A program made the position numbers and the translations under genes. Positions 1 through 12,700 of a stretch of 64,000 nt of DNA are shown piece by piece. The notes below the pieces were generated by a model. The model was not told the origin of the DNA and did not search any database. It worked only from the letters and a program-made list of their open reading frames with translations. The DNA lies in assembly GCA_024138015.1 (NCBI GenBank), contig JAMXBB010000006.1, positions 76,146,909 to 76,210,908 on the forward strand, written 5' to 3'. Numbering within the stretch: the stretch's first letter is position 1; every line of letters starts with the position of its first letter. This DNA is from Lumnitzera littorea. Its lineage: Eukaryota; Streptophyta; Magnoliopsida; Myrtales; Combretaceae.

Positions 1-676
1 GTGAATAGTGATGTGTAAGAGAAAGTGATTGATGCTTGAAAGACAAGAGTATGGCCCCCCATTCCTCCTTGTTTAAATCTGCCATTGGAAGTCTTTTTAT
101 GCCATGGAGTGGTCTTGTCACCTTTATTAAAGTTAAACTCATGATTTCTTGTGAAAATTTGTCCATATATAGTATAAGTGAAGAGGTGATAAGGAAATTG
201 TCTTATCACTAGATTTTGATAAGTTATTAATTGATAAATGATTCCAACTCTCAATTGATAAGTTATCTAAGGTAATTGGTTGGTCTACTTATTTATGTGT
301 AAGGCTTATGCATGAAGATAAGGGCATAGCCTTATAGAAAATTGTTTTAGGATTTTTATCTTACATTGTTTTGTGATTTATGATTTGATTTTTGTAGAAT
401 TGTGAAATTTTCTAAAGTTGAATGGAATTATTCAAATTAAATTATCGATTAATTATTTAAGGTTAAAATTCCTTAATGGTTTTAAGGTTTAGGGTTTTAA
501 GTAGCTTCAGAGCTCGCAGTTCTTCAAGCTCGGGTTTTATCGACAATTGGCTTTTGAATTGTAAAAATTTAATGTGTTCCTAAATATAAACTTAAGTTTT
601 TGGTTCGGTTGATCTTTGGGAACGTTCTGAAGGTACTCTTAATCAAGTCTTAGGCCTACTAAAAGTAAGGTTTACA
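1..676 (-). mobile_element. Solo-LTR-type fragment (copy D), cut by window edge
   Basis: The reverse complement matches the first part of the three long LTR copies at 17803, 30364 and 46822. It begins with TGTAAACC at 676 and runs leftward off the window. Shared blocks include the telobox-like AAACCCTAA stretch near 490-505 and the TATATATGG element near 165-178, about 505 bases from the TG end as in the other copies. It interrupts the minus-strand Athila/Tat-like pol region just after a stretch reading roughly LKYAYLGTNDT. The far end and its target duplication lie outside the window. Confidence 0.8.
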
Positions 677-2988
677 ATAATTATTGGCAAAAGTATCATT
701 TGTTCCAAGATAAGCATATTTTAAATGACTTAGTAAAGGTTTAAGTTCAAGCACCGGGAGTTATGTTAATGATGGAATTGGCTTCTGCTCACTAATGCCT
801 AGTTCTTCATAGTATCCAGCTTTGATTTCTGACACCTGTTCCATACCTTCTTCTTCAGGCTCATCGTCATCGCTCTAATCATCTAGATCCCTAAGAACTA
901 ACTCCATGGTATCTAATCATGCTTTCTCTTCTATAAACTCACAAGTAATCTCATAAAAAATATCAATAGTGTAATAGGATTTTCAATCATCAAAATTCTT
1001 TATGGCTTTATAAACATTAAACGTTACTTGATTGTCCATAGCTCTTAAAGTTAGCTTATCCTGTTCTACATCTATCAATGCCTTACCTATTGCAAGAAAC
1101 GGTTTGCCTAGGATCATGGGTGCCTCTCTGTCTTCTTCCATCTCCAGGACTATAAAGTCAACTAGGAAGATAAATTTGTCTACCCTCACCAGGACATTCT
1201 TAACAATACCTCTTAGGTATTTGATACTCTTATCAACAAGTTGCAAGGTGACATGAGTCTCCTTACAATCTCCAAGTCCCAGCTTCTTGAAAATAAACAG
1301 AAGCATTAAATTTATACTTACACCTGAATCAAGAAGAACCTTATCAAAATGAAAATTTCCTATAGTACAAAGAACATTAAAGCTCCCCTGATCTCTTTGT
1401 TTTCTAGGTAGGGTGGATAAATTTTTCTGAAGGATCATAGAGCACTCCCTTGTAAGCATTGCCGATTCATTCCAATTAATTTTTCTCTTTTTGGTGAGCA
1501 AATCCTTCATGAATTTGGCATACGAAGGAAGCTACTAAAGTGCTTCTACAAAAGGAATATTGATTTGCAACTTCTTGAATACATCTAAAAATTTGGCGAA
1601 TTGAGTGTCTAGTTGCTATTGCTTCAATCTTCCTGGAAAGGGGACTGGAGGGACATACGATTTCACTCTTAGTGACTTCTACATTTGTTCCTCTTCTACT
1701 TCCTTCCCTTTTTCTACCTTTAGACTCTCCACCTTTTCTTTAACTCCTCTGTCAACTGTTTCCAATGCTTTTCAACTCCTTGTTGGGTAAAGACCTTGAT
1801 GGACTGTTACTCAACTATTGAGAAATCTAACTTATCTGATTCTTTAGGTTTTGAATAGTTACCTGTTGATTTTGTAACAAGGTGTTGGTTTTTTGCATAT
1901 AGCTTAACATGAGCTCTTCCATTCTAGATTAATTTTGCTGAGGTAGAGCAATCTGAGTAGGTCCTTGCTTTTGGAATCCAGGTGGTGGTTGGAATGCATT
2001 GTTTTCATTCCTCCATGAAAAATTTGGATGATTATGCCACCCAAGATTATATGTATTCGAATATGGTCCTTGATTGCCGTATTGAAAATTGTTGACAAAA
2101 TTCACCTATTCTCTATTGGTTAGAGGTGAGTGATTCCTAGTTAAGCACTCAAGAGTCGAATGTGGTCCTAAACATAACTCATAAAAAACAATTGGGTTAG
2201 CATTAAAAGACAGTGTTGAGGTGAGTTTACTTACCTAAGTAATGAGAGCTGCAATCTGAGTTGTTAATTGAGATATAGTGCTATTGTCACTTGCTACTAC
2301 CACTCTTAACTTGCTTCTCTTGTTTTGCCAGTTATGTGCACTGAAGGCCATTTCTTCTATTAGTGCACTTGCCTCATTATATGTCTTACCCATCAGAGCA
2401 CATCCAATTGCAGCATTAACTAAGGACTTCAATGACTTATCTAAACTGAGATAGAAGATCTCTATTAGGAGATTGTCTGGCAATCCATGATGTGGGCATT
2501 TTCTAATCGCTTCCTTGAATCTCTCCCATGCTTCATAAAGTGACTCACCACTAAACTTGGTAAAGTTAGTGATGTCGTTCCTCAGTTTTGTAGTCCTAGC
2601 CAGTTGGGAAAAATCTCCTTAAGAACTTTGATGAAAGATCAGCCTAGGTGGTGATAAACTTTTGTGGTAGTGAATGAAACTAAGCTCTAGCTTTATCCCT
2701 TAGTGAAAAGGAAAAGATCTATAATCTGATAACCTCGTCTATCACTTTGTTTACCTTCACTTTATTGTAGTATTGAAGGAATCTTGCAATATGCTCGTCA
2801 GGACTTTCATTAGGATATCCTCTAAACTGATTCGTCTGAACCATCTAAATAAGGGACAGCTTCAACTCAAAGTTGTCAACTTAAATGGTGGGCCCCCTTA
2901 TAATTGTGCCCATCATAATAGGTACTATATAATCTTGTAATGCTCGCAGAACTCCTTGTATCTAATTATTACTCTTGTTACCTACCAT
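677..2988 (-). pseudogene. Athila/Tat-like gag-protease pseudogene
   Basis: Decayed Ty3/gypsy gag-pol reading frame. A likely start codon is at 2986-2988. Around 2235-2483 the frame reads LPDNLLIEIFYLSLD then GCALMGKTYNEA, typical of the gag domain in this lineage. A retropepsin-like segment at 983-1510 has DSGVSINLM in place of the usual D(L/T/S)GASINLMP and the conserved GKPFLAIGKALIDV block. Further on, an acidic linker and ELGI... to HLKYAYLG correspond to the region just before RT, where copy D interrupts it. Several in-frame stops, mostly TAG, break the frame. Domain assignment follows family resemblance; it is not functional as it stands. Confidence 0.85.
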
Positions 2989-3176
2989 CTCGTTTATTCT
3001 TCATCTATTCTCTCACCTTAACTGATGCAAAGTGCATTCTGTTTCTGAATCTAGTGGTAGAATTTCATCACTTCTACTCTTGCACAAAAAATACCTACAA
3101 AGAGAATGAAAAAATAACACACATTGTCAAGTACGCCTAAATTACCAATAGAACTAAAAGGCTTAATATTTGTAAT

Positions 3177-3193
3177 CCTTGGCAATGGCACCA
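3177..3193 (-). other. Primer-binding site, Asp-tRNA type
   Basis: On the minus strand this reads TGGTGCCATTGCCAAGG, a decayed form of the TGGCGCCGTTGCC-type site common in Athila/Tat elements. It lies next to the LTR end at 3200, between LTR and gag, which fixes element orientation. Confidence 0.75.
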
Positions 3194-3199
3194 AAAACT

Positions 3200-4605
3200 T
3201 GATTCTCTTAAACTATATATATATAAATAAATCGCGAATACTCTAGCAAGTATACTAGGTTGGAATCAAGAAATATAGAGAAAGTATAGTTGTCGATCCC
3301 TCGAGGACTATAATATTACTAAACCTATGATAGTTCTTATCAATATTCAGTAATCAAAATTTAACTAATTGATCTAATATTTACTCTAAAACCATTGAAA
3401 AGAAAATAACTATAATAAATCTAAAATTAAGCAATCAATTGAGAATTGTGGGAAATAGAATATACCCTAGATTATGCAAATCAAATTATTATCATGTTAT
3501 ATAGATTAATAGCTATATGGTTATTCAAGTGAAATTATTATACCTTAAAACTTAAAGATTCAAACCCCTGATTAATTAGTTAGCTTCCACATCTTCCAAT
3601 TAACAGTGGACTCTAAATTATAATCATATATCTCCCGATACTATGATTGTCTAATGTCTTAAATCAATTATCCCTAATGTCTTAGTGAATAATCGATCAC
3701 TGAACATCGCATTAATCTCTAGATAATTTTTAATTAATTCAATTGACTTTGCTTCCACATTGATTAATCAAATCAACTGAGAATTTCTAACAAACCCTAT
3801 ATCAACTCCCGTATCATTAGGGTTTCTAACAATTAAAATTAATTGAAATCATAGAAATTACAATCATGAATCATCCATATATCTCTTAATCCTATAGCAT
3901 GAATACAATTATCATCTTAATTATCTAGGGTTTCATCAATTCTTACAAATAAAATTAACTAACCATGGATTTGGAAATAAGAAAACAAATACTAATTGAA
4001 ATTTAAGAATAATTGAATTAGATGTCACCAATTCTGTATTGGAAATGATTATCTTTAATTGCAACTTCAACTTGGTCTCCATAGCAAAAGCAAAATCTTC
4101 TCAATGATCAAAGTGATTCTCCTAAAGAATTCGTCAAGACCTAACTAATAATTATTCTACGACTCTCTACGTCTAAGGAAAAAGTGTCTCAAGTCTTTAA
4201 AAAAAAACTTCCAAGTACTCTCAACTATGAAACATAAGCTATTTATAAGAAAAATTAGGGTTGGCTATGAAGGCCAGCGGTGTAAGTGCAAGGCCGGTGT
4301 TTAGGCTAGTGGTATAGCCATCAAAAGCCAGCAGCGTAGACATCAAAGGCCATTAGTGTAAGTTGTAAGTTGTAAGCCGATAGTTAGGCTAGCTACCTTT
4401 AATTCTAACTTGCATATTGTTGATCCAGACTTTGTTAATTTGTGTAAAACTCCTCTAAATTGTATGTAATTCCACTCTTAAATCCTCTAATTCCTACAAT
4501 GTCCAAATGAAAATAATTAAGTATCGTTTCTTAATGATTTCTATAAAATCAATAAGAATTCTATCTAAATTGGTACTTTGAAACATGAAAAATATGCCTT
4601 TATCA
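3200..4605 (-). mobile_element. 5' LTR of the left Athila/Tat-like element
   Basis: About 1.4 kb, bounded by TG at 3200 and TATCA at 4605 on the plus strand. On the minus strand it opens with TGATAAAGGCATA, a start typical of this lineage, and it abuts the primer-binding site. The stretch near 3255-3310 (CAAGTATACTAGG ... GATCCCTCGAGGA) resembles the conserved LTR terminus of Athila-like elements and has a counterpart at 58380-58430. No partner LTR is in the window, so the right-hand duplication (CCTAT) cannot be confirmed. Confidence 0.7.
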
Positions 4606-6627
4606 CCTATAAATAGAAAGGGAGATACCAAGTAAGGGGATCTTAGATCCTTTTAGGGAACTCTTATTGACCAGACATTACTCATACTCTTTCTCTCAAT
4701 CCTAATTTATCTCCTTGCTAACTTGAGCATTGGCAAGCCCTAATTAGCAATGCTAAAAGGAGTTTTTTGTAGATCCATCGCCATATATAGCCAACAAAGC
4801 CTCAAGAGTTCACCTAAAGGTTGCATTAGTGAAATCCATTATCACTAGTGTTCTATTACTAACTAATTCATTACATGTTCATAAACTATAATTTGTATCT
4901 ATATAATTTCATTAGAGTATCCACATATAGTTTTTTTTATCAAATTGGAGTCACAATAATGTCAAATTATATTTATTTTGAAATTTCCACATAGTAATAG
5001 GAAAGGAAATTAGATCTTATATTAATGGCAACATTAAGATGTTATTGTCTCTATAGATGATTAAATATGGTAAAAGAAGTTTAAATAAATTTAAATTTTA
5101 AAAACCATTAGTACTCATTATTAATCACTTAAAAGCTAGAGTAAAAAATAAAAAATTTAAAGTAAGAAATACCTATAAATATAGAATATAAGAAGCTAAG
5201 TAGGATGGTAATGTAGAAAAACACCTATAAATAGGGAAGTTTTTATTTAATACCCTATTGTATTATATTTCATTTATTTATTTATGTTTAGACTAAGAAC
5301 ATGCCATTAATAATATGTTTCAATTCTCATTAATAATTCAAATTTCAATTTAAGTCATTTACTTATGGTTTTCATAAATTTCCATTAGTAATCCATTCTA
5401 ATTGCATTCCATTATTATCCATTGTCATCAATTATTTCCATTTTAAATCAGCATAAATCATATCATTCCATAAATTTTCGTAAGATGTTATGCTATTTAT
5501 AGGAGTTATTACCTTATGTATTATTAAATTGCAACATACTATGATAAGGATCATATTATTTCATATTAAAAACACGAAAAGATTTCAATCCATCATGCTA
5601 AGACTTTTATCATGTGATAACCATTACTTTTTATATGTAAGACATATCTATTAGATATATGATGATGATGATGATGATAATGATAACAACAACAACAACA
5701 ATATTAATAACAATAACAACAACAACAATAATAATAGTGAAATAATCTAATTAATAAAATAAAACATAACCAGAAGATACCATTAAAAAAAGGCCAGAAG
5801 CTTTTACGATTCTCCATATAAAAGGTATATTAAAAAATAAATAAATAAATGAATAAGAGGTGGCTAGCTTTATTGAATGCTAACACCACAATCTTCACCT
5901 CAAATGTGCACAAAAGCACTATGCTAAAGCAATTTTGTGATCTTGTAGTCATTTCATGTAGATTATTTAAACTGATAAAGCTATTAATCAATCATACTAA
6001 AAACATAAATGTATATTGAATTAAAAATAAAAAATTTAAAATGGAGTTAAATAATTATTTCATCCTTACCACTCCATCTAAACATCATTATCACTCAATT
6101 ATGATCAATTGTTACAAACTGTAAATGAAATTGTGATACGTTTTGGGGCCTTTTGAGAAATGCACAAAAGAAACATGATAGTTGTTCTATTATAATAACC
6201 TTTGTGGAAATTAGAAGAAGTATTTTGACTAAATGAGAAAAGAACAAATATTATGGGAGAATGAGAAATAATCGAATTCATATTTAAAGTATTAATAGAA
6301 ATGTAACCATATTGTTAATGGCATCATAAATTCACGATTTAAAATTCAAATTATTGTTGGGAATTGAAATTAATTGGAAATAAATGGTATTATTGATGAC
6401 AAATGTAATGGGAGAAATGGCAAAGTATTAAGATTTTATTTTATCTCAATGTAAGAAACAGATTAAGGTAATAGATAGCCTCTGTGAAAATCATAAAAGA
6501 CATATACTGTAAAATTACAAGTGGTAAATTATATGAAATATTAATATTAAAAAAGGATAGTTTGGGAAAATTGAAAAAAATAAAAAAAACACCAAAAGCT
6601 CTCTTGTGCTTAAATAATATAAATATA
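4606..6627. other. AT-rich non-coding stretch
   Basis: No coding region or RNA gene is recognisable. It opens with CCTATAAATAG, a TATA-like motif repeated at 5222-5235, so part may be old LTR or promoter sequence. It also holds the compound microsatellite at 5661-5737. Possible decayed transposon remnants cannot be assigned. Confidence 0.4.
5661..5737. repeat. Compound trinucleotide microsatellite (GAT)n-(AAC)n
   Basis: A run of GAT repeats is followed directly by imperfect AAC/AAT repeats over about 77 bases. Confidence 0.95.
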
Positions 6628-6635
6628 GGTATAGA

Positions 6636-7327
6636 TAAGGTTGTCAAATTTGTGATTTTACCTAGAATAACCAAAGGGTCCATAAAATTAGATTCATATT
6701 CAATAACCATGGATATGCTTCTAACAGTTATTAAAACTTAAAATATATTATGAAAATAAATAAATGAAGAAATTAGGTTAATTTTCCATTAAAAAAACCA
6801 TAATTTATGATTAACATGTACGAAAGAAGGATGAGAAAAAGTTGAAAGTAAACATTTTCCATTATTTCTTTTTTTTTTCCAAAAAATGCAATAAATTGAA
6901 GAAAACCAAACATTTCAACTCATTTTAAGCTATTAACAGTATAAACTGAAGTATATAGTTTTCCTTATAAACTTTACTATCAAAACTAAAACCCAAAATG
7001 AAGATTATGAACAGCAAATAAGGGAGTAGAAGAGAGAGAAAGAAGGAAAAAATTAGAATAAGATAGGGAAAATGATATGATGCCATAATATTCAGTAGAA
7101 GCTTAGTACTATTTTTTTTTTTTGTTTTTTAGCAGATTCAACTCAAATATTTACAATCAATAAACTTGGTCATAATAAAAGTTTTTACTAAGTTTAACAT
7201 GTGAACTCGCTTAAAAATATAAATTTCTAAACAAAAACAATTTTATGCATGAGTGAACTAGAAAAAGACTCCTAAAATCGTAAACTTCTATAATCACATA
7301 GATAGAATTGCAATTCCAATAATTATA
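6636..7327 (-). mobile_element. hAT-like non-autonomous element, copy 2
   Basis: Reverse-complement homologue of the element at 11306-12043. It starts TAAGGTTGTCAAATTTGTGA and ends with TTGCAATTCCAATAATTATA. Internal matches to the other copy include the block at 7130-7300. Flanks GGTATAGA (6628-6635) and GATATAGA (7328-7335) differ by one G-to-A change, fitting an 8-bp duplication. No transposase is present. Ends are inferred by comparison with copy 1. Confidence 0.7.
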
Positions 7328-7565
7328 GATATAGATGACATAGTTATTTTACCATATATAAACGATGATAAAAATATCCAATTAGTAAGACATTATGAGT
7401 CACTTATTAACATAAACTTGATCTCTTAATGGAGGAACTAAGTTTGGATCACCTCTCTCTAAGTTGTAATACATGGTATAACTAGCCAAAAAACTATAAT
7501 TTCTTAATTCATTTAAAATCTAAATGAGTGGAATCATTTATTAAAGTTTTCTTAGTAAGGGAGAA

Positions 7566-9610
7566 ATGGAGCCACGAAATCCTAACCCTAGCAACTACTC
7601 CCCGATGCTTTCAAAAGATGTTTTCAGCGATAGACATCAACGAAGTCGTAAGAGGCTAGCATTTGTTGATGGTCAACCTGTAGATGTTAGTATTATGGAC
7701 AATACAGTCCAATCAGGATAGAATTCTCCTCAACTTTCATTTGGAGATACAGTCTTAACTAGTATTATGGGTGCTTATGACAGATTTTTCTTTTAAAATC
7801 CTCCTAACTATTCCATTGTAGGCAAGATGGATCATGATACGAACAATATACAAGATGATGAAGAGAAGTTGAGTGAAAAAGTGAACCTAAGAACATGCTA
7901 AGTCTAGTTCTCTATATCAGAGAAAGACATCCTTTATGCTCCTCGGCCTTATACTTTTATAGCAAACATTATGGGGCCAAATTTAGGATTTAAGATCGAA
8001 TATGACTGGTTGAAAAAAATGTGGAGAGGTCTAAGTACATTTAAACTTATTCTTGTTGGGTCAGGTTTTTATTTTATATCCCTTGATAATAATCTTGATT
8101 ATCAATGGATTATAAAAAATGGTCCATGGTTCATCAATAGGCACTATCTGGCTTTAAAAAGATGGGAACCGAATTTTAGTATGGAACAGTCATTGTTTAA
8201 CTTTATTGTAGTTTAGGTGCATATCACTGGCTTACCAATAGAATGCTATTTGCCTTTAGAATTAGAAGGATTGGAGATAAAATTGGTCCAGTAGTGAGAT
8301 TCAATTCCTATACCATTGGATTGGAGAAGGGAAGATTTGCTTGCTTTTATGCTCAAGTGGACATGAATATTCTATTAAAACACATGCTAATCCTCAATGG
8401 AAAATGCTACCAAATTAAATATGAGGGAAAACTAAGGCTTTGTGAAGTTTGTAGATGAATTAGCCATAATAAATGGTAATGTCCTTTTAGAGAAAATCAA
8501 CGTAAAGACATAACTCTTCGCAAAGTTATGGATGTAAATAATATTAACACTAAGGAACATGCATTGGAAGTAGAGAAAGATGTTAGAGGAGAGAAGAGTC
8601 AAAGCCATCTAAGTAATATAGAGTATGATGTTATTACGTAGAAGAAGGAGAGCGAGACATTAAGTACCTCAATCGAGGAATATTTTCAATATTCTAAAAA
8701 GATAGTAATTAAAGACTCAGCTATTAATGTGCACTATGGCCCATGGATAAAAGAACAACACAAAAAAATAGCTCTTAGGAAGAAGGAGGTTAAACCCGCA
8801 CAACCTTTTAATGGATAGATACACAAAAGGAAAGGATATAGATTATCCTTGAATATTGAAAATGCGCTACCTAATAAAGAGGTGTAACATTTGGAAGCAG
8901 ATGTGACTAATTAAGAAGTTCTATCATCTAAAGATTTAAAGATACTCGAAGAACTTTTGAAACAGGTTTTTATTCCAAAAAACACTGATAAAAAAGGAAA
9001 AGAAACCTATCCAACTTCCTTAAGACCAACCATGAAAGAAGAAAGGAAAAGGAACTCCGTGATGGCTGCCATGAAGATTTTAAGAGAAAATGGTAAATAT
9101 GCTGGAAGTGGAAATCTTGCTGCAAATCCTATGTAGCGAATTAGACAAACTAAGAACTCACTTAAACTCACAAATCTAAGAGATCAGAATACATGGTTCT
9201 TTAAGACTGGTACTAGCGGAATTGTCAAGGATCATCTTTCACCCAACCAAATGGAGGAAAAATTAAGTACCAAAAATTTTTCTCCAGCCAATCACAAGTT
9301 AGGCAAGAACATTCATGCAAGGATAGAGATTAGTCAAAGTCATGAACCAATGCATGGTGGTGGTAAAGATGCCTATGTTGAGACAAGACTTATTGGAGGG
9401 CAACATGCTACAGGCGATGAAATGGACATGCAAGGTCCCAGTGGAAGGACTATACTTGCCAATGGAGGCCTTAGTAAAAGTGCGACAGATTCCTTTTGTG
9501 TTGTCGATGATGGAGAAAAGAGAGAGGATAGTTCTTCTCACTGCATGGGAACTTTAGATGGTAGTGTTCCATATACTATTTCAACCATGCCAATGGAGGA
9601 TGACTCTTGA
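7566..9610 (+). pseudogene. LINE ORF1 pseudogene (DUF4283 and CCHC type)
   Basis: ORF1 of plant L1 elements encodes an RNA-binding chaperone of the retrotransposon RNP. Start ATG at 7566 (MEPRNPNPSNYSPM). The stretch 7971-8300 shows the DUF4283 hallmark: FYFISLDNN, then WIIKNGPWFINRHYLALKRW, then a stop (8214-8216) where the family has Trp in VWVRI, then ITGLPIE. A zinc-knuckle-like LCEVCR...SHNKW...CPF follows at about 8440-8490. The rest is a charged, low-conservation tail ending at the TGA at 9608-9610. TAG stops at Trp and Gln positions show point decay. Confidence 0.88.
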
Positions 9611-9701
9611 GTATCTTCAGTAGGCTTACACAAACAACTTCTAGTATAACATAAATGCTTCCATGATTTCATTAGATTTCACTAACGCTCTATCCTCCAA
9701 C

Positions 9702-12700
9702 ATGCATAAGATTACATTTCAAGTACTAGCTTAGAATGTGAGAGGGGTAAACTCTACAGACAGATAAGGAGCCATCCATGATAACGAGAACCAATATAAT
9801 CCCTAGGTTCGTATTATTATAGAGACAAAAATGGGTAGGAAAGCTTCATCAGGATTGAAGGAGTTCCTTGGATATAATCACATGATCTGTGTCAAGGTAG
9901 AAGGTTTTAGTAGAGGAATTTTAGTACTTTAGAATGCTGAAGAGTTAGAGATTTGCTCATCCTACATCTCTCGTTAGCAAGTGCTAATGGAAATCCAAGG
10001 ATGTAATTGTGGTTTTTCTTGGTTTCTTTTTGCAATTTACACGCACCCTTCTAGAAATATTAAGTGCTTGCTATAGGAGGAATTGCAATATTAGGCATGT
10101 TAAGATAACAAGAGCCTAAGTTCTCATTGGAGACTTTAATGAAATTTTCTCACTAGAGGAGAAGTGGGGAGGTATTATAGTGAACCAAAATTGAGTCTAA
10201 GAATACCAAAACTATATGGATCTTTGTGGTATGGTTGACCTAAGTTTTGTTGTACCAAGTTTCACATAGTCTAAGTAGTAAAAAATTTTATCTAACCTTA
10301 TTCAAACACATCTTAACCATACTTGGGCTAACTATGATTAGAAGAATGTTTTCCAGAAAGCCAAATTTTTCCATATCCCTTCTAACCATTTAGATCATTT
10401 ACCTATTCTTTTGAATACAAATATGAAGTTTTAAGGCGGTCTACCTCACAATAGGCCTTTCCGCTTTCAACCCATGTGGTTAGAGCACTCAACCTTTAAG
10501 TCTTTAGTGGAAAGTATTTGGGTAGGTCTAATTTTCATTTTCCATGAAATCTTCCACTTTTTATTAAAGCTTTAAACAGTTGGAATAAGGAGATTTTTGG
10601 CATTCTTCATATTCGAAAGAGTCATCTGATCAAAGGGGTAGAAAAGGTCTACCTTTGTTTATTTGGCAATCCATCCTAAAGGCTTATCAAGAGAGAAAGA
10701 GTTTTACAAGAAGAGCTTTCATGGGTCTTCAAGCAGGAATAAAAAATCTAGCAGCCAATGCCAAAGCTAATTAGATCATTAATGGAGAAAGAAACACGAA
10801 ATACTTCCATGCTAATGTCTTAGTACAAAGATCTAAATCTTAAGTTAATGGTTTGAATGACATGGTAGGTAATTGGGTTAAAGAAGAAGTAAAAGTCCAA
10901 AAAACTCTTCTTGAACTTCTTCATTAATCTCTTTACCATTGAGCGCATCTTTGTATAGGGAAAGTCCTTTGAATGTGAGAGCAGCTAGAGATACCTCTTA
11001 GAAGCAAAGAAAGAATTGTTGCAACAATAGTGGTCACTTGCTGAAATCAAACAAGCTTTATGGTGTATTGGAAGTCATAAATCCCCTAGTATTGATGATA
11101 TTCATGTAGAGTTCTATAAGCAGTGCCGGAGGTTGTAGGAGCTAAGGCATGTTTGCTCATAAGTAGTATTTTACACTTAGGTGTCAAATTGGAAGAATTG
11201 AACCACACTCTTTTGGTCCTTATTCCTAAGGTTGTTGGGGTAGTAGGGTTTAGGAATTTTGTCCAGTCAACTTGTGTACTACCCTCTATAAAGTAGTGAG
11301 TAAATCATTATTGTTAAAATCGCGATTTTACTCATGTGATTTTATGAGTTTATGATTTTAGGTAGCTTTTTTGAGTTAACTCGAGTATAGAATCTTTTTT
11401 CGTACAGAAACTTATGTTTTTAACTAAGTTTACATATAAACTTAGTAGAAACTTATGTTTTTTACTAAATTTATTGATTTTACATATCTGAGTTGAATGG
11501 ATTAAGAAATTAAAGAAAAAAATAATATAACTAACATTTTATAAGCCATCAACTATTAAGGCATTATAACATTTATCCTATTGATTTCAAATTTTTTACC
11601 TCATTCTTTCTCTCTCAATCTCTTATTTTATGTTCATAACTTTTATCTAAATTTCAGCTCTAATATAAAAGTTTATAAATAAAAATATATATTTTATTTT
11701 ATACCATTAATAACTTAAAATGAGTTGAAATGTTTGGTTCTTTTTAATTTATAGCTTTAAAAAAATGAAAAAGTTTAGTTTCAACTCTATTTATCATTCT
11801 TCTGAATATATTAGATTATATATTAATAATTTTTATGAAAAAAAAAACTTAATTTCTTTATTTTTTTATAAAAATTTTCATCATGTATTTAGAGTTTTGG
11901 ATAACTACTATATGTGTATCCATAATTTATTAAAGCTATTTTACATAAATTATAGAAACTTATGTTTTTACGTTTCAATTTTACATTCCGATTTTACAGA
12001 CCCTCTAACGATTCTATGTAAAATTACAAGCTCGACAACCTTGGAGTAAATGCTTCATAAACTTCCTTCAACCCCTTTTATAAGAAATTATTAGCTCAAA
12101 ATAGTCTAAGTTTATCCTTGGAAGATCTACAAGGGATAATGTCATCCTATTCTAAGAAGTATTGCACTCTATTAATAAAAAAAGGGGAAGGAAAAAGTAG
12201 ATAGTAGTGAAATTGGATTTGGAAAAAGCCTATGACCGTATGGAATGGGACTATATCCAATTTCCTCTAACAACCTTAAACTTTCCTCAATCTTGGATAA
12301 AGTTGATTGGTTCATGTTCGACATCAGTTAAATTTAGACTTATTGTAAATGGATCTATATGTAACCTTTCTTAGCAAGTCATGGTCTTAAGCAAGGAGAT
12401 CCACTTTCTTCATACCTTTTCATCTTAAGTATGGAGATCCTTAGTAGAATTATCCATTCTATGATGGCAACTAAGGAGTGGAGTCCCTTAAAGGTTAGAG
12501 GTACAGACTTGGCTTTATCGCATATTTTCTTTACTAATGATCTACTCCTCCTTAAGGAAGCAATAAAAGAAAATGCCAAAATCATGATGGAAGTTATGTT
12601 TAAGTTTAGGGATCTATTAGGACAGCGAGTTAATTACTCTAAATCCTGTATCCTCTTCTCTCAAATACATCAATGGAAGATAAGGAACACATATCTTCTA

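Noticed and set aside
983..1510. Retropepsin frame as a functional gene
   Set aside because: It is only an open piece of a broken gag-pol; upstream and downstream frames contain many stops.
5295..6345. Possible long inverted repeat (GCCATTAATAATATG against the reverse of 6290-6340)
   Set aside because: Similarity is short and in AT-rich sequence; borders and duplications could not be found.
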